Below the pieces are notes generated by a model. It was not told the DNA's origin. It worked only from the letters and a program-made list of their open reading frames with translations, and ran no database searches. Below, in pieces: positions 1 to 12,000 of a DNA stretch of 64,000 nucleotides (position 1 is the stretch's first letter; every line of letters starts with the position of its first letter). Position numbers and translations under genes: made by a program. The stretch is from assembly GCF_000699445.3 (NCBI RefSeq), contig NC_067198.1:24067536-24131535 (forward strand), given 5' to 3'. Source of the stretch: Schistosoma haematobium. Taxonomy: Eukaryota > Platyhelminthes > Trematoda > Strigeidida > Schistosomatidae.

Positions 1-95
1 TGTGAAAAAGACAATATGTTGATGCTACAGGCCACAAAGTTATTGTACATTGAGTACTTTTGTTAAAAGCGCCAAGGTTAAGTACTTCGCTACAA

Positions 96-3000
96 ATGTC
101 TAGTGTCCGAACTTCCTCCCAAAGTAATTCATCCGCCTCTGATATGGAAAGTGTTTACAAGTGGGTTGCTTCATTAACCAATGTAGAAACCCGGGAAAGT
201 GCACTCCTTGAATTATGGTATACTGTATTTTGTCTATACTCAGTTTCCTTCGTAAAGTAAAAAAAGAGAGTCGGTTCCTGAACTTGCTCCACTTCTGTGG
301 CATTCCTGTGGCTCTATTGCTGCGTTGCTGCAAGAAATATGTGCTATTTATCCTTACATCAATCCACCAAATTTAAGCGTAAGTTGTTAGACATAATTTC
401 CCGTATAAGAAGTTTACGCATGTATGAAGCTAGTGATTTTTTGTCTTACCAGCGTTTCTATATAACCTTTGACCAAATGCTCTTCGTTTTTGCCTTCTTA
501 TTCACCAGGCGAACTTGGGTTTGTTTTTGTCTTTAAGCGGCTCTTCAGCAATTAGAGTTTAACACGTTTGTAATTTCTTCTGTAAAACTACGTTTTTACA
601 GAAAGCTACCAAATTGTTAAACAGTAGTTTGAACAGAACAGAAATTCTCATTGACCTCTGTCCTTTTAGATCCCAATTCTGAGATTTAGATCTCACTGTA
701 TACCTGATTTCTTAATGTAGATTTTCTGAGCTGGAAATATGTAAACTACTCGAAGTGATCCCATTTATGGTATCACTATGAGTCATTCATATTACAAAGT
801 CTCAATCAGGCAGCTAGTGTTTAATGCTCTGCACTAGATGTTCACTTGTTTTTTGATGCTTTCGGACCTTTTCTGTTATTTTTTAGGTAATTAAGATGCC
901 TGCTTATGTCAGCGAAGTTAACAAAATAACTTGTAAAGATAATATCATTTCGCTGGTACTTTACGAACTGTTTGTTCATACAACCCCCAAGTTCTTTTTT
1001 GTTTCTCTTGATGTTTTTATTTGATCCGTTTTATTACTCAATTCTTCATAATCACAGTGACGTGTGACCATGTTATTTATTTTTAATAGTTAACCACGAC
1101 CAACATTTGAAATACTTGTGCATGTAAAAGTCAATAATAAGGTTAGAGATTGATGTATTTTTTGTCAGCGAAAAAAGAACAATGCTTCGTTGTAGCACCA
1201 GTTTAATTATTTTGGCATACTTGTAACCAAGATTTTTTATTAACTGGACTCATTGTTCATAAATCATCGTAAAGTCAAAGCACCGAAGTACATAAGGAAT
1301 TTCAGGATATTTCGAGTTTTTAACGCCAACCCCCAACCTGAACTAGTCAATCCTCTCATAACCTATTTCCAATTGGTGATTTTATGATCAAGAGTATCTA
1401 TTGGTTGTAATAAGTTTTAAGGATGAATGTAAATCATGAAAAACTTTTGTTAACATTTAAATCAAGGTTATATTTTTCCACTACCCCTTCACAACCACAT
1501 AACTTGAAAATTACTACTTTGAACGTCTGTTAAAACAATCATTTTCGCCATAAGGTCTCCCAGACAAAATTCAGACACTAGAGATATTAATTCATTGACT
1601 CAAAATTGCTCAGGTTAATTTTATATGATTGGTGCCTTTTATGAATCTCAATCAATAATAGCAACTGATACACTTTTGAAATTGTCGGAAAATTCCCCAA
1701 AGATTCTTTGAGTTCCTTTGAAAGCCTTTTCCGTATTGCATCCGCTGTACTTTACTGAGAGCTATCGATGACATATTTTGTAAAAACTTAGTGTAGATGC
1801 TTTTCAACGTATATAATTACCGTTGTCTAAAATAACCACCATAACCTTTGTTTAATCAAAGTACCATAATTGTATCGTCCTTTATAAGTTCACTTAATGT
1901 TTCCTCATGATCCCTATTCGGTACTCTAGATTGTAGAATTGATGTTTTAGTGTCATAATTGAGGATACCAACCTTGTTTTTCAATATCCATAGGTTTCAG
2001 TTCTGACAATTGTTGTTATAAACGTCCAAGTTGAGCTTTTTTAAATCCTGTTATATTTTCTTGGTTTATGAATTTTAAGTTCTAGGGGGAATTTCTCTGT
2101 CTTGGACTTAATTTTATACTCGTTAGATTACTTATGTGCATCTCAGGGTTCGCAAGGAAGAGATGATATTATTATTTTTCTCACAAGTATTTCGACGAAT
2201 GCATTAATAAAATTTAAGCACGAAGTATTAAGAAAACATATAAACGATTGGATAATCCTGGTACTTCGACTAGAGAGGGGTTCTAGTGAACTTATTTTTT
2301 ACCAAGATGATTAAATAAGCAAAGTTACACCAATCCTAAGTGATTTTACTGGATTTGTCATCGATAACTCTCAGGAAAATATGGTGAGTGCAGTATGAAA
2401 ATGACTTTGGAGGAAATTTAAAGAAACTTTAAAAAGGAACTTAGTTGAAGATTCTATTTGTGATGAACTCAAACACTGTATTCACGATTGCCTTGTTTGT
2501 ATACCTTACCATTTTTTACGACATTGGTTGTTATTACTTGACTCCGACTCACATTGGTGTTGATGGGTTCATTTCATCTATTCTCTTGATTCCTTGATAC
2601 CATTCACTATTTTCTTCATTTTTAAGCTTATCATTTCATTTACTAAGTCTTCGTCTTTGATATTTTTGCTTGTTGTCGTAAAGTATCGAGACTTAAATAT
2701 ATAAACCAAGTAACTATCTAAATTGACACCTACTTTTCACGTACTCGACAAATACAATGACTGTTCACTCTTCAAAAAATATCTCAATGATAATGTGATA
2801 GGTCAAAATAAGTTAACAATGCAAACTAGCTAGGTCAGTCTGAATATTCGAAAAAGCTCTTAGTTTAGGTCTTTATATATGTAAAAAATGACTTGGATGG
2901 ATGTGGGATTAACCATTCAAACACGAAGCCGAATTTTGTTGATGAGGATGTGAAGCTTGATAGCTATTTCTGAAGATTTCGGCTGTGCATTTAATTGTAA

Positions 3001-6000
3001 TTGTAATATAGTTGCTTGGTAACTGAACTACTTTTCGTATTTTTATTCATATTCCTAACAACAATCTTAATGTTAGTTGTTCTATTTTACTGTGCTGTCC
3101 TTTTGTTTGCAGCACTTATTTGCTGTTTATCATTGCAACTTCATAAGCAATATTAGCTTTAGGACGTTAGTTTGTATGCTTCATTCAGTATTAATTGAAG
3201 AGTCCGATATAAAGAATATCTTAGTAATAAAATTAATCTAATACATTCATCTTACGGTGGGATTATGGTTGATTTTATAAGACTTCCGTTTCAGATGAAA
3301 TTATTGGTTCTGTCAGTCATTGTTTAAGGATGCTCATATGTACTGTTTGCGCTTCCTTCTATGCCTTTCTAGTATTATACCAAAGTAGACTAGAGCCTCA
3401 AATATTGTCACTGTATATTTTTATATCAGTGGTTTGCCTTGGGGGTGCCTTATGAATTAAGCACTCTTAAAATTTCTTAATTTTGCCTTTAACGAAACTG
3501 GGATACACATGTCCGAAAAATAAATATTAATAACACAAAATCAGTTCAGGTTGATTTTTTGGCTGAAGGCATGTCAAAATATAAATTACAAAGCTGAACA
3601 AAGGAATGTGTTCATTAATGTAAAACTACTGTGGAAGACGTGAAATGTACGAAATAATATATAAATAATCTAAAGTCACAGAAAGTGGGTTCGTTTCTTT
3701 GGCCAGGTTTGGGTTATATCAATTCTGTTCTTTACTTTTGGACTTCACGACCTTAAGGAAAGACCAGTAATACGTCAACCAATTTACGCCTGTTGCGTTT
3801 TGGGAATGAACGTTGCTTTTTAAGTAATCACTTAGTAGTAACTTCCTTGTGAACCTGTCGTTCAGTAGTGTCGGGGTTTGTTCGTTCTTGGTTCAAGCCT
3901 ATTCCAACGATATTGGTTTAAGAAGTTCGTTAATATTTGATGCAAGTTCGGTTTAGCACTTATTCAAATGCGTGAATAAATTTAACATTAGTGAATAATA
4001 ATTATTTTACCATAGTGATTAAGTTCGTCCTGTATACCTAATCCAAGTAACCTTTCGTTCGTGCACAGTTCGGATAAACAGTCTTTAAGATCATAACATT
4101 GATTTCCGCTGTCGTTTCTCATATAAATCACTTAACTGGAAATTTTTAAAACACGTTTTAAGATTGTCGGCTAGCTGCTTTCATTATGCAACACTTTCTC
4201 AAGTCAGTTGCGTTCTCAAACGCAAACTATTTAAAGTGTTATTAGTAGAAAACTACAAATCACTAATTCATTCTACCTTCAGTAATTGTTTTTTCTCTTT
4301 AGTAACAAAATGTATTTGAACCACATCATTTCGGAACTATTTCCTTTGGTGATGTTTTCCACACCTACTTTTTCATTAAACTGCTTAAGTTTCGTAGCCT
4401 ACGGTAATATTATAATTTACTTTGAAGTACCTCTGAATTACATAGCCCCATTATTTGTTTCGTTAACGTCACTTGCATAAATGATAGTGTTTTATCATTT
4501 GAAAAAGTTTATATTTTGATGCTTTTGTTCTCTAAGGCACACCAATCTAATCGTGTATGCAACGCGTTGGCTCTTCTGCAATGTTTAGCTTCCCACCCGG
4601 AAACCAGAAATGAATTTTTGAAAGCTAACATACCTCTTTATTTGTACACATTTTTGAACACAAATAATCGAACACGCCCATTCGAATATCTAAGGTTAAC
4701 AAGCCTAGGGGTAATTGGTGCACTTGTTAAGGTAAGTGTTTACATATATATTTACTACTTATCTTTAGAATGAGTTTTTTACGTCTTCTTGTTGATTGAT
4801 GTTACATTATAGTCAATTTTGACTGAGTTATTTTTTTATATATATTATGCTACTTGAAGTCAGTCTTTACCTTATCGACTACTAGTTTATTTATGTATTT
4901 ATTTGAATACATAAATATTGGTACAAGAGGGCACCAAATATATATGCGCCACACAAAACAATGAGAATTCGAAGAGAAAGAAAAAAAGAACAATAACGAA
5001 TAGATTAGTGTAAGGTGGTGTAATAAGAAGAAGAAAAAGAAGAAGAATGGTAATAATCGGGAAGACAGAAAGGTATAACTGTAGTGAACAAGAACACGGG
5101 GGGGGGACAATCGAATGTATTTAACACAACAATTACAGACTATCTCAATAAAATCTGAATACCATATAGTAAATTGTCAATTTGCAAAATATTCATGCAT
5201 CAAACCAAACTGGACTGTTTCTGTTGCAAACACCAATCCATTGTCTCCCATTCCATTGTTCATGCGTTTTCTCACATATTCCATTGTGTTCTTGATCTTC
5301 CCCATTTTCTGCTGCCAGACATCACGTTCTTTTAACTCATGTAATATACTACTCATATCAATATAAGTAGCTCACACCACACAACCAGAAGAAATCTTTC
5401 AGTTAAGAAAGATACAACCACATTTTTATGAAGAAAATCAAAGAAGGTTACAGCAGGATCTCTACTGGCTTATATTCTGAGCCATATCTGATAACGTCTC
5501 TGCGCCCGAACACACGATTCCGAACCTCTGCATTACTGATATGATGTTGCCACTGGATGTTAGCAATCCTTCGGAGACAGCGATGATCAAACATAGAGTC
5601 GTCTAACATCCTCAACTCGGAGAGGCCAGGTTTCACAAGCATAGAGCAAAACTGCTCTCACCGACGCCTTGTAGATCCGACCTTTTACAGCCAGACTAAC
5701 ACAACGAAGGCGCCAAAGGTGGCTCAGATTGGCATAAGCCGCTCTGGCTTTCACCATACGTGCATTGATCTCATCACTCACACCACCACCAGCACTTATG
5801 TAGCTACCCAGATACACGAACTTCTCGACTACTTCTATCTGCTCACCATCCAGGGTGAGTGCAGGATTAGAATCCTGCCAGTCTTGTAGAAGTACTTTGC
5901 ACTTCGAAGGTGCAAAGCACATACCATACCTACGGACACTGATTTCCAACTGATTAAGTGCGGATCGCATGCCTTGGACATTCTCGCACAATAAGACAAT

Positions 6001-9000
6001 ATCATCCGCATACTCAAGGTCGAGAAGTCTTTCTTCAGGCAACAGATCAACACAACCATTACTTACATCCATCAGAGCTGTTTCCAGAATGTCATCGATG
6101 TCAAAGTTGAAGAGGAATGGTGAGATTCGGCAACCCTGCCTAACTACACTGCTTGAATGGAACAATGGAGAGAGGTGGTTCTATGTCCTCACTCTGCCTG
6201 AGGTGTTTGTATATACGACGTGAACCCTTTTTAAAGATAGGGACAACTATCGACTCATTCCATGACGTTGGTACACTCTCGAGCTCCCAGACCTTTGTAA
6301 ACAACGTCGTCAGTTCCTTAGTCACAAAATCACCACCATCTTTAAAAAGAGCCGGAGGCAAGTCATCTGGGCCAGGTGATTTGTAGCGCTTGAAGAGTTG
6401 GAGTTCCTTGCGGACTTCCGCCTCATTTGGTGGATCAGTCGTCACCAGCCATGGAGAGCAGGACAGTCTGACCGATGTTGCCGGAGCAGCAGGCCAGTTG
6501 AACTGCCCTTCGAAAAATTCTGCCCATCGGAAGAGCTTCCGGTAATTACCAGATGCTGCTGCTGCTTCCAGCTCATTAGCACGCTTCGACCACCAGGCTT
6601 CTCGGTCCTTACGCAAGCTATGCTCAATTTCATTACGTAACACCAACAAGTCCCCGTCGGCCACCTAAACGACTCTCTTCTGTGCCTAGACGCCCGACCT
6701 GAGCATTCAAGTCTCCGGCTAGTACTACAATATCTGTCGAATGCACTTTCTGGAGAAGAACAGATAACTGGTGGTAAAACTCATCTTTGATTGCATCCGG
6801 ACTGCAATCTGTCGGGGCATAAGCGGAGATGACGAAAATACATCGTTTCTCACGCCGATTTCTTCTCACTTTGATGGGACTTTCTAATCTAACAGCACAT
6901 AACCGACTGTTAATGGGGATCCAATCGATTAGTGCTGCCGCAGCTCTAGCGCTTAGTGCGACACCAACGCCAGCAAGACCAGACGAAGATGCCACAGGGT
7001 CCCCGGATAAGCGCACGTGAAACAAGCTTTTCGAAGCGACAGATGGAGATCGAACTTGTAGTACTTCGCCAGAATCTTGAATACGGGTCTCGGATAGACA
7101 GCAAACATCGAAATTAAGACTTTCCAAAGACATAGCCAGCTCTATCTGTTGTCCAACGTGCATAAGTGTGCGAACGTTGAAGGCGGCCAGTTTGAATGGT
7201 GCACGTGGTTTCAGAAAAACTGCTTCAGTACTCGTACTTGGTGGTGGCATACAATTTCCAACCAGGCAGTGATTCGAGAACGTTTAGATGGAATCGAGTT
7301 TCCACCATAGGTCGGGAAGTAAGGATAGATAGAGTGGGAATAAAAGAAAGTGAGTAAATGACGTAGTAAATAATAATAAAATAATAATAACGTGAGTCGT
7401 TTGACTGTTAATCGAAGCAAGTATAGTATTTTCCGTAAGTATTGTCATATCATTCTGTTCGTGTGTAGGCTGTGATACTGCCCGGGTGCCCAGACCGAAG
7501 CAGGTGGTTATCTTATGGGGCCACTCCCCGAGCCTTTGACCTTTAGGTCTGACCCACAAGGCAGTGGAGAATTGTGAGGAGATGCAGTCACATGGTAGCC
7601 GGTGACCAAGTCAGTCAGTCAGTCAGTTACAACGTAGAACTTCGTACGTACGTACATCAGTTCGAGTTGCCACACCACATTAGCACAGAGATGCAGTTGT
7701 CGATTCAAATCCCGTAGTGGTAGAGGTAATAAGAGTATAAGCAGTAATCGGGAAGATTAGTGTTTGGAGATGTTACTTATAGAGTATAATACAGTGGAAT
7801 AAATTTGAGAGGAGAAAAAAAGAGACAAGGAGGAATAAGGAGATCAAAATTTGGGAGAACACAAAGAGTAGATGCACCTGCGCCATTGCAAACGATTTTC
7901 AGCCATGTCATTCAGGGTCTCTAACCATCGGTTGCTATCATCTCGTGGTCCCCAACCAGGTAGTCTACACCTACCAACATGACTCAGTCAACTTGTCAGT
8001 GACTTCATGGACTTGTGCCATGTTTTGGTCTGGCCGCCCCTAGCTTTCTTCCAACTTACTCCTATACCACTGAACATCGTCGAGACAGTCGGTGGTTGGG
8101 CATAATTAACATGTGTCCCAGCCATCTCAACTGATGAAGTTTCACTACTTCATCAATGGATTTGCCATCCTTACCTAGTACCCGTTTCCTAACAACTGCG
8201 TTACTTACTCGATGGTCCCAAGATATACGAGCAATATTTCGAAGACACCTATGATTAAATACTAGTAACCTACGAATATCCTCTACTCTTACCGGCCATG
8301 TTTCACTGCCATAAAGTAGGACGGAACGAACTGCTGCGCAGTAAACCCGTCCTTTGGTTGATAGACGGATATCTCGCCTACGCCATAAATGACGCAAGTT
8401 GGCAAAAGCTAGTCGAGTCTTCTGTATCCGTGCTGAGATTTCGTCACACACCAAACCACAAGGGCTGATCAGACTTCCAAGATAAATGAAGCGGTCGACA
8501 CGCTCAACTACTTCACTTCCTATCATTAGTTCGGGTGTCGATGCAACCCAATCCTAAAGCAACATTTTACATTTCGAGGGCGAGAATCGCATCCCGAACA
8601 TGTCTGCATTGTTGCTTAGAGTGATCAGAAGACTCTGCATTTTGTCAGCCTCTTCACCAAATAAAACTATGTCATCAGCATATTCTAAGTCAACAAGTGA
8701 ATCTTCTGGTAGAAGTTCAACCCCTGGAAATTTAGATGAGGAAAGTGTTATCTCTAAAAGTACGTCGACCACAAAGTTAAACAAGAATGGAGAGAGTGGG
8801 CAGCCCTGACGAACACCACTTGAGGTAATCAATTCTGATGACAGTTCGCCATAAGCTCTCACTCGACCAGTTATGTTCGAGTAGAAAGCCTTTACAAGGT
8901 TAATGTACTTCTCTGGTACTCCTTTCAGTGACAAACATTGCCACAGAACCTCACGATCAACAGAGTCGAATGCCGCCTTAAGGTCGAGAAGTACTACGAT

Positions 9001-12000
9001 TGTGGGGCGTCTGAACGTGTGTCTGTGTTCTAGAACCTGACGTAGTGTGAATATGTGGTCTATACAACCACATCCAGGTCGAAAACCAGCCTGGTTTTCT
9101 CTAATCTGCTCTTCACGAGCTTTGATTAGGCGTCGAAGTATTATTGAAGCTAATATTTTAGACACTATATTAGTCAAACTGATTCCTCTGTGATTGTCAC
9201 AAGAGGATTTTGTCCTTTCTTATAGACTGTAGCAATCAGTGATTGAGACCAGTCAGATGGGATTACCTCCAGTTCCCAAATTCTACCTAAGACCTCAGTT
9301 AATCTCACTGCTAATACTGGACCACCATCCTTAAAAATCTCAGGAGTAAACCTGTCAGGGCCTGCTGCTGTCCCTCGCTTCAGATTTCCTATGGATTTTT
9401 CAACTTCGTAAAGAGTCGGAGGACCTAAATTAACTTGCCATTCGGGTTGACTGGAGATCGTGGGAAACCGAAGTGTGACTGAAGGCCAGTTGAACTGATC
9501 CCTAAAGTGTTCTGCCCATCGATCTAATCTCCTGGATTGAGAATGTATAATATGTCCATCTTTCTCTGACATTGTTTCGCTAACAGTCGGGTTCCTAATA
9601 CCGGTTTTCTTAACAAGTCTGAACAATTGTCTGCTATTACCTATTGCCGCTGCCTTTTCCATCTCTCTTGCTTTCGCTACCCACCACTGTTCGTGATCAT
9701 TGCGTAGGCTTCTTGTCAACTTGCGCTTAAGCTGACTCCGCTCTTCGTTATGTTCAGATCCAGATGAACTGAGTTGTCGAGCATCTACCAGTGCGGTAGA
9801 TGCTGCTGAGATCCAGTGTTTCTCCCTAACCTTATGGTTGACCGTACTAGCAGATATTACTGCAGTTTCCACAGCTTTTCGGATATCATTCCATGCTGCC
9901 TCGGGGTGGGCATCACCTACATGGCTGCCTAACTGTTTTCCTAGTTGTTCCTGAAATATACTCTTAGCTTGACTATCATTAAGTAGGCCCCCAAGAGGCT
10001 TCCTTGCAGCGTCTTCCCTACGTCCAGTAAGACGCAGACAGATACGCGCTCGTACTAGAGCATGATCTGAATCTAGGCATGTGCTTCAGAATGAGCGACA
10101 GTCTTCTATCGAGCCCCTCCATCGGTGGCTGATAGCGATGTGACCAGGGAATTGGTCCATACGCCATTTGTTCCCGCTGGATACTGGAGCTCATGTGCAC
10201 CATTGATTTGGTTTGGGGTCCGCTTAAAGCGTCGGACATTCGCTTTTCGTCCTCTCATTTTTGTGAACAACACCCCTGCCACGAGAAGGCAGTGGTTAGG
10301 ACTTCCCTGGCAGAGGCTTTATACGCGTGGCCGTGTGAGAGCATTTCGAGAGGGAGGCAGGCCCACCCCACTTATTTAAGGCTTGATACTTGTTAGATAA
10401 AATCTATCCACCATGCTGGACATCTTTTACTTAAATTTAAGTGCATGAATATTGGTACAAGAAAGCATCGCATAAATATGCGCTACACTTCATCATTTTA
10501 TTTATGTGAGTGGTCGGGTACTGTTCGCGTACACAAATGGTAAATTAGTTGACTATCACTCGGATATTTTTTGTTTGTGGGATGTAATCAGTGGATGTGG
10601 CTTCTCTTCACACTTTACTTATATTGACTAACTGTTTATACTATATCTGGTGTTTCATGTTGTCACCTTGCGTTCTCCAGTATTTATTATCAATAATAAT
10701 AAACAACGCGAATTTATGGCACGTATTTAGTAGGTATCTTTTACGAATTAGTTTTTGTTGTATCTCAGCTACCGTGGTATATTTGTTAGTATTAACAAAA
10801 ATTGACATCTCAGTTCGCCTAATTAGAATCTTTCTCTTAAATTCAGAGTTCTTCACTTAACAGTTTTACAGCATTGGTAGTGGTATGAAAACTTATAATA
10901 TCTTCGTGTTGTTTAGGACCGGTGAGTGTTTTATAAGGTTACAACAATACATTTAATGAATTCCCCACCTCACTATACATACCTAAAATATTTTGTAATC
11001 AGTCTTTGTATTTCAAAGTGTAATCATTCAAGTCCAGTAATTCGTTGAAAACCGCTCGTACAACATCAAATTAAAAAGATAATTGTCTTAGCCTGACACT
11101 ACGAAAATGTTTTTAAAACTTATTATGCAACATTCTACATATTGCAAGTCTTATTGGACATAACTATCAAAAATAAAAACCTTATGTGATTTAATACAGA
11201 TGCTTTATCTTAATTTCAGACTGACGAACCAGAAGTTATAGCCTTCTTACTTGGTTCAGAAATTATACCTCTTTGTCTAGTAATTATGGAGTCAGGAAGT
11301 GAACTGAGCAAGACTGTAAGTCGTAGACCTTTCAGTCAATTCGATTATTCATTTTCATATTAGTTAGGAAAATGTGGTATAGAATTATAATTTATCAAAT
11401 CAAGGATTTGGATTGGCTTACTATTTTAAATCTGTGCGGCTGAATATCTTGAGTTTCAAAGAAACTGAATTCGCTTAAATCCACCCTTTCTGGACAGCCT
11501 AAATATTTATTCGATGAAATTATGAAACCATTTGTCGTCACATTGGAGTTATATCTTTTGGGTCTATGTTTATTTATGATTTTACAATAAAGAATAATCA
11601 TTTAAAATTCACATTTTATTTACTTTTTCGTAACCATTCATTTGTTTTGTATATATGTATTTTATCGTCTGAGACTACTTATCTTACTTTATGGGAGGAA
11701 TCACAGCATTACGTTTGATTATATGTATGAGGTACTTATGTTAAAAAAAAGTAATTGGACGATTAAATCTCCTCTGTATTGATCACTTAGCTTGGCTTCA
11801 ACTTTATTTCTTGGTTAAAAATTTTAAAATTTAGCTTCGCTTTTAAAGATTAGAAACTCGATGTTTTTACCTTTTAGTTGGATTTTTCATCCAATCAAGA
11901 ACTAATAAATTACAGTTTAGTAGATTTGATTTATCTGTTTTATCTGATTTCATTTTCATGAGAGTTTCTCAATTGTTTTTAAGTTATATCCGCAAGAATA

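Larger units (their letters stand above)
4887..10370 (-). mobile_element. RTE-like LINE, family 1, copy A, interrupted by copy B
   Basis: This is a non-LTR retrotransposon remnant antisense to CNOT9 in its intron 3. The 5' leader occupies about 10,370-10,140 and resumes at 7,608-7,251. The endonuclease is at 7,250-6,633, the reverse transcriptase at 6,664-5,448, and a 3' UTR ends in an AATA-rich tail near 4,887-4,907. RTE assignment rests on a short AP-endonuclease plus RT layout, the YADD box, a C-terminal RWLGH-type region in sister copies, and a simple-repeat 3' tail. The endonuclease C-terminus and part of the RT N-terminus are deleted around 6,640-6,660, and RT motif A is missing near 6,190-6,220, so it cannot be autonomous. 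The leader is split by a 2.5 kb family-2 insertion flanked by GTGACCA. Confidence 0.85.

Noticed and set aside
4850..5110. An 86-codon minus-strand frame rich in Phe and Leu
   Set aside because: It lies in the 3' UTR and simple AAG repeat of LINE copy A.
7602..10146. Copy B as a chimeric LINE with a family-1 leader and family-2 body
   Set aside because: The GTGACCA duplication at both borders and the continuity of the flanks explain it better as an insertion into copy A.
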